The position numbers and the translations under genes were made by a program. Below are positions 49,871 through 60,469 of a stretch of DNA of 64,000 nucleotides, in pieces. This stretch comes from Symsagittifera roscoffensis. Taxonomy: Eukaryota; Xenacoelomorpha; Acoela; Convolutidae. Location: positions 61,902,754-61,966,753 of the forward strand of contig NC_087065.1 in assembly GCF_963678635.1 (NCBI RefSeq), written 5' to 3'. Positions within the stretch are counted from its first letter, which is position 1. Each line of letters begins with the position of its first letter. A model generated the notes under the pieces. The model was not told the DNA's origin. It made no database searches and saw only the letters and a list, made by a program, of their open reading frames with translations.

Positions 49871-50098
49871 CTATTTTTGAGTCCATTTTTGAGCCAATTG
49901 GTAGTACTTAACGAGTGCAGTCACACAGTGTTGCACATTGTCTATTCTGATATCGAGTTCTCTTGAGTCTTTGCTTTCCATCACTTGGCGTCTGAAGCCG
50001 CCTTTGAATTCCCCTGATATCTCTTGGTTATCGATGACAAATTTGATTCCATTTTCAACAGTGTCCAGCATTCCTTCGGGTAATTTCGAGAATTCAAC
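49871..50098 (-). CDS. Barrel gene last exon (single copy)
   Basis: Acceptor ATATTACAG|GTT opens 75 codons to the TAG at 49,871. It carries GGFRRQVMES and IRIDNVQHCVTALVKYY, the expected C-terminal motif of the domain. It is 3.2 kb downstream of exon 3, with element insertions in the intervening intron. No second copy exists in the window. Confidence 0.8.
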   Translation of the reverse strand, partial: VEFSKLPEGMLDTVENGIKFVIDNQEISGEFKGGFRRQVMESKDSRELDIRIDNVQHCVTALVKYYQLAQKWTQK

Positions 50099-53000
50099 CT
50101 GTAATATGTATATTTTTCACAGTCAAATAACATGCTTCCGGGGGCAGATTTAGGGAGAGGATTTAAAAAGGGGACTCGACACACTGACTACCCAAAGGAT
50201 TCCCTTTGGTTCTATTTTACATCTACTTTTGGTTGTCAAACCCTAAAAGTTTCAAAAGGTATTTTTGGCAATCGTATATACTAATTTTGAGGGGCGAGGT
50301 CCAAAACATTTCAAAAGTGCGCAAAACTTTGTTTTTCTGCTGTTTTTCTTTTCAAAAAAATTATCTGCGGCGTAGAATTTTTTAAAATAAAGTTAGGGTT
50401 TTTTTTACTGTTTTGGTAGAGCTCGGAACGGTTGACAAGTTTTTTGAAAATCCATCCTCGAGAAAATTTTAGATCCGCCACTATGCATCAGAGGTTGAAA
50501 CAAAATAATGAAGAAGGTTACAATCAGTTTTGTAACATTAGAAAACTTCTATTCTCAAAGAAATTTACCACAAAGGCGCGGAGCAGAGCTTCGCATTACT
50601 TTTGCAGCAGAAATATATGCTTTCAGAAATTTTATAGCTGAATTCTTTTTGAACTCACGTATCTGTACCATTTAAAAAAAACAAATGGAAATGACTTTCA
50701 ATTAGCTGGAATCAGAAAAAAGTGCATGCTGTTGAAGCTAAACTGACAAAAATTAAGCAAACAAACGATAATCTGACAATTAAATTTCTCAAACGAAAAA
50801 CTTTCAATTAGCAAGAAATGGCGATCCATGTCTGGTTCAAACCTAGGACCGTTGTCGTCAAAAGCATGTGCGTTACTTATACACCAAACGGTACCACTTC
50901 GTAACTGGAGTTCAAGATACTAATAACTAAGCTGATGAACAAATGCAAATGCGTGATTGCAATACTTTACAATTCACAAAGGTAAAACATAGTCAAGAGA
51001 CAGTTGGAAAATATTCAATGAACGCAAGTAAGAAAAACAAGGCTGCTAGTATATCAGGGCGAAGCCCTGGACGCCCCGACTGCACTTTAAGACCATTGAA
51101 CGCTCCCCCGCACGCGCTAATGTACACTACAAAGGGATGCATTTAGAGACTTGTATCTTAACAATACGACAAATTGACTTGGTTCAATTCAATTGAAATG
51201 ACTTGCCACAATAGTTTATAAGTGGTATAGGAACGCAATAAATCACGCGTTTATTATCCCAAATAGGCCAAATTAGCAATTTTCAGAACTTTAGCAATAA
51301 CTTTACGAAAAGGATCACAGATGAAATATTTGTTTAATTTTGAGCTCAAAAAAACAATATCTGTTAGATAGTTTTGAAAAATTCTGTCAAAAAGACTTAA
51401 TTGAAAAGCTAGCACACCAAGCAAAAATATTTCGCAGTGATATCACTAGAATTCATAGCAAGAAAACCAAGGTCGTAATTAACGAATTTTTTGGTGAACA
51501 AAAAACAGTGTGTGAGAAAAGACGAAAAAACTGAAAGACCGAAACAAAGTTCACAAGTTGCCCAGGCACTGTTTTAAAATTGATTTATTAATGTCTTCAT
51601 TTTGCGTTCATTGAGTTCTGCTTTTAAATACCGAAATTAATGGCAGTTCGTTATTCTTTGTTGACTTGTAATTTCCGATAATTACGGTAAAATTAAGTAA
51701 GAAGTGAAATCTTGTCAATCAACCAGCTAGAACAAAATTTGTTTGAAATTTCAAAAAAAATATATCCCAATTTGAGAAAACTGGATCAATATATAAAATT
51801 TTTATTTCGCTGAGAAATCTAACAAGACTGCTCGTATCAGGGCGAAGCCCTGAATGTTCCGACTGCCTTTTAAGGTTTATGGAGCAGCAGTAATAACATA
51901 AAAAATGAAATGAAATAAAATAAAAGGAAAATTTTTTTTTCTAAAATTGAAAATTTTTCATGAAAATCATCCCCCCAAACGCCATATAAAGTACAAAAAG
52001 ATAGATTTCGTTCCTTGTAACAAATCAATTATGGCAAATAAGCTTCGTTCAACCAATTTGAAACGATTTATAAGACGGATCTCCGCTTACGCGTTAATAG
52101 CGCGAATTATATCACGCGTTAATTGTCCCAAATTGGTCAAAATGGCCAAAACGGCAATCTTTAAACCCTCATAACTTTACGATCACAGGTGAAATGATCA
52201 CAGGTGAAATATCTTTTCGAATTTAAGCGCAGGACAACAATGGCTTTCGAATGATATAAAAAAATTCCGTCAAAAATGGCTAGTTAAAAAGTCGAAATTT
52301 GTCTGAAGAAAAAAAAACCCACCCCGAGCACAAATATTCCGTTACTTTCGTATCGAAAGTCGGAACAATAATTGAGATCGGTTTTCGAAATTGGAAATCG
52401 ATCACGTTTTTTGTAACTCTTACACTTTTATTTGTGATGGAAAATCTGATCAATGAAATATAGCTTCGAAATTAGAAGTTGATCACGTTTTTTGTTTGAT
52501 AGGATGTTAATTACGTTTGATAGGAGGTTGATTTTGTTTGATCACATTTTTTGTTACACTTTCGCTGTTTGATTATGTCTGCTTTTCGTTCAACAAAGGA
52601 AATGAATTTGCTGAAAAAGAAAATGAAGCTCAAAATAAACCGCAAAAAATTAATTTGAGTCCAAACTGTTCCTCGAAAAAAAACTAACAAAAGTTATCAA
52701 GACTAATATGAGACTCTAAACTAAGTTCATAGACTCTTAAAGATTACTTCAAGACAGATTTTTTTTGGCAAGCTAAGCGTAAAGGGCAACTAAAATGCTA
52801 TCTAGCTCTGAATGATTGCTTTTGACTAGCTTTAGGCAGATTGAAACCAAACATAAATTTTCCATCTTTATACCTTTGCGATTAACAATGTCCTTGCAAC
52901 GGGGTCATAGATTTTGTCTCATTTTTATTCACATGACTTTTCTGGACTCACAGTTTACTTTATGAGCATATCAATTTCAGTTCGTTTTACGAGCTATCAA

Positions 53001-54879
53001 TGTTTCTCGCGTCGCAAAGATATTGTCCTTTGGACCACAAAGGTAAGTTGCTCGAGTCTTGCCGGGACCTGCACTTTTTGCCAAACTGGAAATATTCTGC
53101 TTGTAAAATCAGTTTTTCGCATGATCGTGATTTTACTGGCTAATTTTTGCTAACATTTCAGCAATTTAATATATTTTAGAATGTCATATTTGATGTTTAT
53201 AATGTGGATTGATTTTGCACGTAATCACAAGAAATCAAGGAATGTCAATGAAATCAAATGTGTAATTTTATATTCACTCTATACTGATATCTTCAAAAAT
53301 AAATTATCAACGCCACCTGATGCATGATAGCGAGGAGACCTTCGAGACGTGTGCAGGTGGGACTGAGGCCTCCATTGGAGTCGAACGAGAACTTCACCCT
53401 CCCTTCCCCAGGCATCCTTTTCTGCTCCGATATCAGTTTAGTCGATACCTACAAATTCCAAATTGCACATACCAAAGTAGAGTTGTTTTTCTTTTCATAA
53501 TTTTCTGACATTTGCATAGACATAGAACGTATAGATAGTTATAAATAAAACTTTCGAAAAACAAAGTAATTTTCTGAGTTCGCTCGAAAAACCAAAAAAA
53601 CTTATATTGATGACAAATTGTTCTCTCCCACCCCCTGAATTAGCCCCTGATCGTTTCAAACTCCAATCCAAATCAAAGGCCTCAAGGGATTTAAGGAAAC
53701 AAACTTGATCACCAACGAACGAACTTGCTTAGAAGTACCCGAAACCGCAAGAAAAGAAAAAATCCTAAGCCGTAGTTCTTTCCCACACTTTGACGGTGGC
53801 TAGAGAACAAAAACAAATTCGTCTGAAGCCTCACCTTGAGTGCATGTTTAATCAGCATATCTCGGTCCATGGGTCTTAGTAGATCGGACTTGAGCAGTTC
53901 TCGGGTCGCAATAAGAGCCCAATGGTCTGGCAACACCTCACCCACTGCTTGACTCTCCCGCTGCGACGCCAGATACTTCATGGCCTTCAGGGCCACTGTG
54001 AACCATTTTTCCTCGCGAGTCAACTGGTGAAACATCGTCAAACCCAAACACGCCTCTCCTGGGTAATACAACGAGATGAAACTCGTTACGGCTGAGTTTT
54101 TATCCAACTTTGAACTAAACTGTCCGCTCGGTTTTTGCATAGATTCAATAAAAGCTGCTATTTTTTCCATAGTTTCAACAGAAATTAAACTTTGGGATAT
54201 TTTTTGGGCTTTCGTAAAGGCAACCAGAGACAACCCGGCTCCTCCCAATTTGGCCTCCTGGTCGTCCATTTTAGTCTCGGGGTACTTAGACCACACGGCC
54301 AGTACGTTGTCATTGTTTTTCACTGGCTCCAAACGGGAGATGAGCCAAGAGGCAGTCTTGGTGATTGCATCTTCTAATGAAGTACTGGGGAACTCTTCGT
54401 TGATTGTTGCTAGCGAGTAGATTGTCCCTGCGTGACGTAATAAGTTATAGCTCTCAGAGATATGCACATTTTTGTTCATGTTGACCTGGTCAAAACCCAA
54501 AAAAATGTCAGTATTACTACAAATTGAACTTGAAATTTAAAAGTAACGCACATACTCTGTATATGAAACTATTGTCTGATTTGATTTGCCTTAAGATGTA
54601 ATCTCTCGACATCTGGATTCTCTCTGGCAGCGTGAACAGCCCAAAATCTGTCCTTATATGACCTCTACCCTTCTTTTCACCGTCACCAGGACCGTTTTCA
54701 ATGTTTTTGTAAACATTGTCCTCTGATGGGTTCTGGTTGTGCTTAATCGTCTGTCCATATTTCAAGCCTTTTTTAATTTTGATATTTTTCAAGTGGTAAA
54801 TCAAGTAAAAAAGGAGACAAAACAAAATAGCAAATTGAATTGCGGTTGCGTTCTTGCGGCAAAACCTACGCGTGTTCAT
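49871..54879 (-). CDS. Type II membrane-anchored alpha-helical-barrel protein (copy A, complete)
   Basis: Four exons on the minus strand, 54879-54556, 54485-53835, 53448-53317 and 50098-49871, join entirely in phase 0 to give 444 residues. Residues about 13-30 (AIQFAILFCLLFYLIYHL) form one hydrophobic helix after basic residues, so the protein is probably a signal-anchored membrane protein with its domain in the secretory lumen or outside. The domain shows YNLLRHAGTIYSL, GGAGLSLVAF, FISLYYPGEACLGL, LPDHWALIA, TCTRLEGLLA and GGFR..IRIDNVQH. I associate this motif order with bacterial proteins of the terpenoid-cyclase / six-hairpin (alpha/alpha) barrel fold. That is family memory, not a search. 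Substrate is unknown; the lumenal placement would suit a glycan- or lipid-modifying role, but that is inference. It is not the known heparan glucuronyl C5-epimerase by motif. Confidence 0.75.
50099..51035. other. Intron 3 of the barrel gene, right part of the final exon's flank
   Basis: AT-rich, no exon seen. At 50,821-50,899 (-) is a tRNA-like stretch with TGGTGTATAAGTAACGCA and B-box-like GGTTTGAACC. It does not fold into a good anticodon arm, so a pseudogene or SINE head is likelier. Confidence 0.4.
51036..51340 (-). mobile_element. Degraded HINE-like element, reverse orientation
   Basis: ACAAGGCTGCTAGTATATCAGGGCGAAGCCCTGGACG keeps the perfect stem-loop CAGGGCGAAGCCCTG. Interior pieces (AATCACGCGTTTATTATCCC, CAGATGAAATATTTG) follow. 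Right limit approximate. Confidence 0.5.
51821..52368 (-). mobile_element. HINE-like element, full length, reverse orientation
   Basis: From AACAAGACTGCTCGTATCAG with perfect hairpin CAGGGCGAAGCCCTG (51,838-51,852) to TATCGAAAGTCGGAACAA. It is the reverse complement of the 20,795 copy along its whole length, apart from a 15-base duplication (GATCACAGGTGAAAT twice near 52,180). The left edge of the 4-kb duplication falls inside it at about 52,051. Confidence 0.7.
52376..52745 (-). repeat. R-family dispersed repeat, reverse orientation
   Basis: GATCACGTTTTTTGTAACTC to CATAGACTCTTAA matches, in reverse, the family at 36.3 and 41.2 kb (GACTCTTATA.., CGAAAAACATGATCG). It directly adjoins the HINE-like element. 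A second copy lies in unit 2 at about 56,379-56,748. Confidence 0.5.
53317..53448 (-). CDS. Barrel gene copy A, exon 3
   Basis: 132 bases between AATTTGTAG|GTA and CATCAG|GTGGCG, 44 codons in phase 0. It includes SFDSNGGLSPTCTRLEGLLA; the TRLEGL element is the family motif that identified it. Too short and out of frame with nearby start codons to stand out as an ORF. Confidence 0.75.
53835..54485 (-). CDS. Barrel gene copy A, exon 2 (core of the domain)
   Basis: Acceptor TTGACCAG|GTC and donor CTCAAG|GTGAGG frame 651 bases, 217 codons in phase 0. It carries most of the barrel motifs, including LLRHAGTIY, YYPGEA and DHWALIA. Confidence 0.85.
54556..54879 (-). CDS. Barrel gene copy A, exon 1 (membrane anchor)
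   Basis: 108 codons from the ATG at 54,879 to donor ATACAGA|GTATGTG. It encodes MNTRRFCRK, a transmembrane segment, a polar stalk rich in Asn, Lys and Gly, then TLPERIQMSRDYILRQIKSD. The final residues DNSFIYR run into the barrel domain. Reading on into the 70-base intron meets a stop, which supports the splice. Confidence 0.8.
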
Positions 54880-55439
54880 AGTAATTTTTAAGTCTCCATT
54901 TATGCAACAGTAGCATTAGATGAATCAGAAGAAACAAAATAAAGACAAGTGGTAAAAAAAGAGCACCAACATAAATTTTAACAAGTGTTCTAAGAAGTAA
55001 AAAAGCAGCGTTTTCGTTGCGTAACTGATAAATCAAATGTCAGCTGATGACTTCAGCTTTTGGATTAGTTCCACTTCACTCGTGTTGTTCCAGCCGAATG
55101 ACCGACATTTAAAACACATAAACTGGTTGGTTCAACGTTTTTTCACTCTAACATATTGAAAAAAAAAATGAATAAAAGGACAAAAAGAATGTAAGGCCTG
55201 GTATGCTTTAGTTTACTTACAAGCTAGCAAATGTGTGCTTCTTAAAAATATAAATGATGCGAAGAATAAATAGTGCTTGCATAACTAATGCTGAAATGGT
55301 TTAACTTCAAATTGTTGAGCGACGCTATAATAAAAATTGAACATAACAAATATTGCGAATCTTAATTAAACAATTTGGTGTAAAATAAGGTATAAAATTT
55401 CTCTATTGTATACGAGTTGAATAGTTTTTCTACAGATAA

Positions 55440-55890
55440 TGTTTTGAAATGTTCTTAAGCTATTAGATTGGGTCATTCTTTAATCGTTTGAGTTGAACAA
55501 AACGTATACAGGTTGAATTGAAACGCTCTAACGTATTTTGCTAATGTTGGTGTTCTTTGCTTTGAACTAATCTTCTTAATCTATTCTATTTTCACACTTT
55601 CAATGCAACATTAAGCTCTGTTTTCATTTATGCTGGAATGGTTTACAATTTTTTTTGTGAAAAAAATGATCTTTCCAATCATCTTCAATAAATTCCGAGG
55701 CGTGCTAGTTGTCGACAAAAATTATAAAGTTTTTGTTGAGTGTCCCGAAAAATATTCCTACCTAACAGGCAGGCCCATTGAATCATTTCAATTAAAAAGC
55801 AAAACACATCTTTTTAAGGGATACAACAGACTGTTTTTAAGGGATAATCAGTTCGAACTATGCGCGTTGAATCATCAGATATTTTTTTAT
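55440..55890 (+). repeat. Long-variant repeat unit upstream of the HINE-like start (in unit 1)
   Basis: Landmarks are TTGGGTCATTCTTTAATCG, GAAACGCTCTAACG and TCCTACCTAACAGGCAGGC, with 55,741 the start of the last landmark region. The same series recurs at 59.4, 61.2, 62.3 and 62.8 kb. A 123-codon ORF crosses it in both units, but it is only the repeat. Confidence 0.6.
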
Positions 55891-56052
55891 TTTCATTCCG
55901 ACTTTCCAAGAAAGCAATGTAAATATAAGCTTTGGGTTTTTTATTCAGACCAATTTCGTAAAAAAATTCCATTTGGCGGGTCAATTCCTGGATCTTTGTG
56001 AGCCCCGCCGGCGCGCACACCACTTAACTAATCTGACACTGTGGTCGCTCTA
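55891..56052 (+). mobile_element. HINE-like long variant, 5' part cut by the duplication junction
   Basis: CATTCCGACTTTCCAAGAAAGC, then GACCAATTTCGTAAAAAAAT and CTGACACTGTGGTCGCTCTA. The sequence jumps at 56,053 into the reverse HINE-like copy. The uncut version is at 59,889. Confidence 0.55.
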
Positions 56053-59000
56053 AACCAATTTGAAACGATTTATAAGACGGATCTCCGCTTACGCGTTAAT
56101 AGCGCGAATTATATCACGCGTTAATTGTCCCAAATTGGTCAAAATGGCCAAAACGGCAATCTTTAAACCCTCATAACTTTACGATCACAGGTGAAATGAT
56201 CACAGGTGAAATATCTTTTCGAATTTAAGCGCAGGACAACAATGGCTTTCGAATGATATAAAAAAATTCCGTCAAAAATGGCTAGTTAAAAAGTCGAAAT
56301 TTGTCTGAAGAAAAAAAAAACCCACCCCGAGCACAAATATTCCGTTACTTTCGTATCGAAAGTCGGAACAATAATTGAGATCGGTTTTCGAAATTGGAAA
56401 TCGATCACGTTTTTTGTAACTCTTACACTTTTATTTGTGATGGAAAATCTGATCAATGAAATATAGCTTCAAAATTAGAAGTTGATCACGTTTTTTGTTT
56501 GATAGGATGTTAATTACGTTTGATAGGAGGTTGATTTTGTTTGATCACATTTTTTGTTACACTTTTGCTGTTTGATTATGTCTGCTTTTCGTTCAACAAA
56601 GGAAATGAATTTGCTGAAAAAGAAAAAGAAGCTCAAAATAAACCGCAAAAAATTAATTTGAGTCCAAACTGTTCCTCGAAAAAAAACTAACAAAAGTTAT
56701 CAAGACTAATATGAGACTCTAAACTAAGTTCATAGACTCTTAAAGATTACTTCAAGACAGATTTTTTTTGGCAAGCTCAGCGTAAAGGGCAACTAAAATG
56801 CTATCTAGCTCTGAATGATTGCTTTTGACTAGCTTTAGGCAGATTGAAACCAAACATAAATTTTCCATCTTTATACCGTTGCGATTAACAATGTCCTTGC
56901 AACGGGGTCATAGATTTTGTCTCATTTTTATTCACATGACTTTTCTGGACTCACAGTTTACTTTATGAGCATATCAATTTCAGTTCGTTTTACGAGCTAT
57001 CAATGTTTCTCGCGTCGCAAAGGTATTGTCCTTTGGACCACAAAGGTAAGTTGCTCGAGTCTTGCCGGGACCTGCACTTTTTGCCAAACTGGAAATATTC
57101 TGCTTGTAAAATCAGTTTTTCGCATGATCGTGATTTTACTGGCTAATTTTTGCTAACATTTCAGCAATTTAATATATTTTAGAATGTCATATTTGATGTT
57201 TATTGATTGATTTTGCACGTAATCACAAGAAATCAAGGAATGTCAATGAAATCAAATGTGTAATTTTATATTCACTCTATACTGATATCTTCAAAAATAA
57301 ATTATCAACGCCACCTGATGCATGATAGCGAGGAGACCTTCGAGACGTGTGCAGGTGGGACTGAGGCCTCCATTGGAGTCGAACGAGAACTTCACCCTCC
57401 CTTCCCCAGGCATCCTTTTCTGCTCCGATATCAGTTTAGTCGATACCTACAAATTCCAAATTGCACATACCAAAGTAGAGTTGTTTTTCTTTTCATAATT
57501 TTCTGACATTTGCATAGACATAGAACGTATAGATAGTTATAAATAAAACTTTCGAAAAACAAAGTAATTTTCTGAGTTCGCTCGAAAAACCAAAAAAACT
57601 TATATTGATGACAAATTGTTCTCTCCCACCCCCTGAATTAGCCCCTGATCGTTTCAAACTCCAATCCAAATCAAAGGCCTCAAGGGATTTAAGGAAACAA
57701 ACTTGATCACCAACGAACGAACTTGCTTAGAAGTACCCGAAACCGCAAGAAAAGAAAAAATCCTAAGCCGTAGTTCTTTCCCACACTTTGACGGTGGCTA
57801 GAGAACAAAAACAAATTCGTCTGAAGCCTCACCTTGAGTGCATGTTTAATCAGCATATCTCGGTCCACGGGTCTTAGTAGATCGGACTTGAGCAGTTCTC
57901 TGGTCGCAATAAGAGCCCAATGGTCTGGCAACACCTCACCCACTGCTTGACTCTCCCGCTGCGACGCCAGATACTTCATGGCCTTCAGGGCCACTGTGAA
58001 CCATTTTTCCTCGCGAGTCAACTGGTGAAACATCGTCAAACCCAAACACGCCTCTCCTGGGTAATACAACGAGATGAAACTCGTTACGGCTGAGTTTTTA
58101 TCCAACTTTGAACTAAACTGTCCGCTCGGTTTTTGCATAGATTCAATAAAAGCTGCTATTTTTTCCATAGTTTCAACAGAAATTAAACTTTGGGATATTT
58201 TTTGGGCTTTCGTAAAGGCAACCAGAGACAACCCGGCTCCTCCCAATTTGGCCTCCTGGTCGTCCATTTTAGTCTCGGGGTACTTAGACCACACGGCCAG
58301 TACGTTGTCATTGTTTTTCACTGGCTCCAAACGGGAGATGAGCCAAGAGGCAGTCTTGGTGATTGCATCTTCTAATGAAGTACTGGGGAACTCTTCGTTG
58401 ATTGTTGCTAGCGAGTAGATTGTCCCTGCGTGACGTAATAAGTTATAGCTCTCAGAGATATGCACATTTTTGTTCATGTTGACCTGGTCAAAACCCAAAA
58501 AAATGTCAGTATTACTACAAATTGAACTTGAAATTTAAAAGTAACGCACATACTCTGTATATGAAACTATTGTCTGATTTGATTTGCCTTAAGATGTAAT
58601 CTGTCGACATCTGGATTCTCTCTGGCAGCGTGAACAGCCCAAAATCTGTCCTTATATGACCTCTACCCTTCTTTTCACCGTCACCAGGACCGTTTTCAAT
58701 GTTTTTGTAAACATTGTCCTCTGATGGGTTCTGGTTGTGCTTAATCGTCTGTCCATATTTCAAGTCTTTTTTAATTTTGATATTTTTCAAGTGGTAAATC
58801 AAGTAAAAAAGGAGACAAAACAAAATAGCAAATTGAATTGCGGTTGCGTTCTTGCGGCAAAACCTACGCGTGTTCATAGTAATTTTTAAGTCTCCATTTA
58901 TGCAACAGTAGCATTAGATGAATCAGAAGAAACAAAATAAAGACAAGTGGTAAAAAAAGAGCACCAACATAAATTTTAACAAGTGTTCTAAGAAGTAAAA

Positions 59001-60050
59001 AAGCAGCGTTTTCGTTGCGTAACTGATAAATCAAATGTCAGCTGATGACTTCGGCTTTTGGATTAATTCCACTTCACTCGTGTTGTTCCAGCCGAATGAC
59101 CGACATTTAAAACACATAAACTGGTTGGTTCAACGTTTTTTCACTCTAACATATTGAAAAAAAAAATGAATAAAAGGACAAAAAGAATGTAAGGCCTGGT
59201 ATGCTTTAGTTTACTTACAAGCTAGCAAATCTCTGCTTCTTAAAAATATAAATGATGCGAAGAATAAATAGTGCTTGCATAACTAATGCTGAAATGGTTT
59301 AACTTCAAATTGTTGAGCGACGCTATAATAAAAATTGAACATAACAAATATTGCGAATCTTAATTAAACAATTTGGTGTAAAATAAGGTATAAAATTTCT
59401 CTATTGTATACGAGTTGAATAGTTTTTCTACAGATAATGTTTTGAAATGTTCTTAAGCTATTAGATTGGGTCATTCTTTAATCGTTTGAGTTGAACAAAA
59501 CGTATACAGGTTGAATTGAAACGCTCTAACGTATTTTGCTAATGTTGGTGTTCTTTGCTTTGAACTAATCTTCTTAATCTATTCTATTTTCACACTTTCA
59601 ATGCAACATTAAGCTCTGTTTTCATTTATGCTGGAATGGTTTACAATTTTTTTTGTGAAAAAAATGATCTTTCCAATCATCTTCAATAAATTCCGAGGCG
59701 TGCTAGTTGTCGACAAAAATTATAAAGTTTTTGTTGAGTGTCCCGAAAAATATTCCTACCTAACAGGCAGGCCCATTGAATCATTTCAATTAAAAAGCAA
59801 AACACATCTTTTTAAGGGATACAACAGACTGTTTTTAAGGGATAATCAGTTCGAACTATGCGCGTTGAATCATCAGATATTTTTTTATTTTCATTCCGAC
59901 TTTCCAAGAAAGCAATGTAAATATAAGCTTTGGGTTTTTTATTCAGACCAATTTCGTAAAAAAATTCCATTTGGCGGGTCAATTCCTGGATCTTTGTGAG
60001 CCCCGCCGGCGCGCACACCACTTAACTAATCTGACACTGTGGTCGCTCTA
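56053..60050. repeat. 4.0-kb tandem segmental duplication, unit 2
   Basis: Near-identical second copy. Differences seen include a 4-base shorter stretch near 57,203, MSTDY for MSRDY, KKDLK for KKGLK and RPVDR for RPMDR in the coding parts. It ends at GGTCGCTCTA (60,050), after which sequence is unique to the right flank. Confidence 0.92.
57315..58877 (-). CDS. Barrel gene copy B, exons 1-3 only (incomplete duplicate)
   Basis: Exons 58877-58554, 58483-57833 and 57446-57315 repeat exons 1-3 of copy A with intact splice sites and no stops. Three amino-acid changes were seen (G to D and R to T in exon 1, M to V in exon 2). No last exon lies between it and copy A. A complete protein would need to splice about 7.2 kb to the exon at 50,098, skipping copy A. 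All junctions are phase 0, so exon 3 of B joining exon 2 of A would also stay open and make a protein with a repeated domain part. It may instead be a partial duplicate without function, or an assembly artefact from two haplotypes. Confidence 0.65.
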
Positions 60051-60330
60051 AAACGAGTCTAATTTAACTACTACTTTAGATCTTACAAGCTGAATTGCTG
60101 TTGCGCATTTTGTATGCGTGTCAAAAAATACGACACTCCACAATCGTTCCAAATAGGTTTGCGGCAAGCCAATGGATTGTATAATTTACTTATACGAAAC
60201 AATTTTAAGCATTTCAAAATTGGATATTATCAGCCTAAAGTTCATAGTTTGTCTAAATTGATCTTGTTATACTTTATGTCAAAATTATTTTTAAAAAATA
60301 TCAAAAACAATCAGTAGAAAATAATAGCGA
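59438..60330 (+). repeat. Long-variant repeat unit (in unit 2 and its right flank)
   Basis: Same landmark series as 55,440. It continues past the duplication edge with CGAGTCTAATTTAACTACTA and TGCGCATTTTGTATGCGTGTC, which recur in diverged form at 60.76, 61.73 and 63.3 kb. This is the uncut form of the 55.4-kb unit. Confidence 0.6.
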
Positions 60331-60469
60331 GTTCCGGCGACTATGAAAAATGCACAACATGTTCAATCCAAGATTTTACAACAAAAAAAATGAAACGATC
60401 TGTTTATTATAATATATCTACTACACAATTTTTCTATGAGTAATCTTTGTAATCATTTAAAATTCTTGA

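Larger units (their letters stand above)
52051..56052. repeat. 4.0-kb tandem segmental duplication, unit 1
   Basis: Starts at AACCAATTTGAAACG and ends at GTGGTCGCTCTAAA. Unit 2 follows directly with an offset of about 3,998-4,002 bases. It contains exons 1-3 of the barrel gene, an R-family copy in reverse (52,376-52,740) and parts of two HINE-like elements. Noted differences between the units include about a dozen substitutions and a few short indels. Confidence 0.92.

Noticed and set aside
50821-50899. Functional tRNA on the minus strand
   Set aside because: A- and B-box-like sequences exist, but the anticodon stem pairs at only about two positions.
52914-53153. 79-codon plus-strand ORF with a good donor (CACAAAG|GTAAGT), repeated in unit 2
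   Set aside because: No acceptor, partner exon or domain. It is present twice only because the 4-kb segment is duplicated, and it lies in intron 3 of the minus-strand gene.
54076-54420. 114-codon plus-strand ORF, duplicated at 58,074
   Set aside because: Antisense shadow of exon 2 of the barrel gene, whose minus-strand product has recognisable motifs.
53317-54879. Heparan-sulfate glucuronyl C5-epimerase identity for the barrel gene
   Set aside because: It is a type II anchored protein with a helical domain, but the characteristic epimerase C-terminal motifs as I know them are absent, while a different motif set is present.
55630-56001. 123-codon ORF repeated at 59,628
   Set aside because: It runs through the long-variant repeat unit, and other copies of that unit (61.4, 62.5 and 63.0 kb) do not keep the frame.
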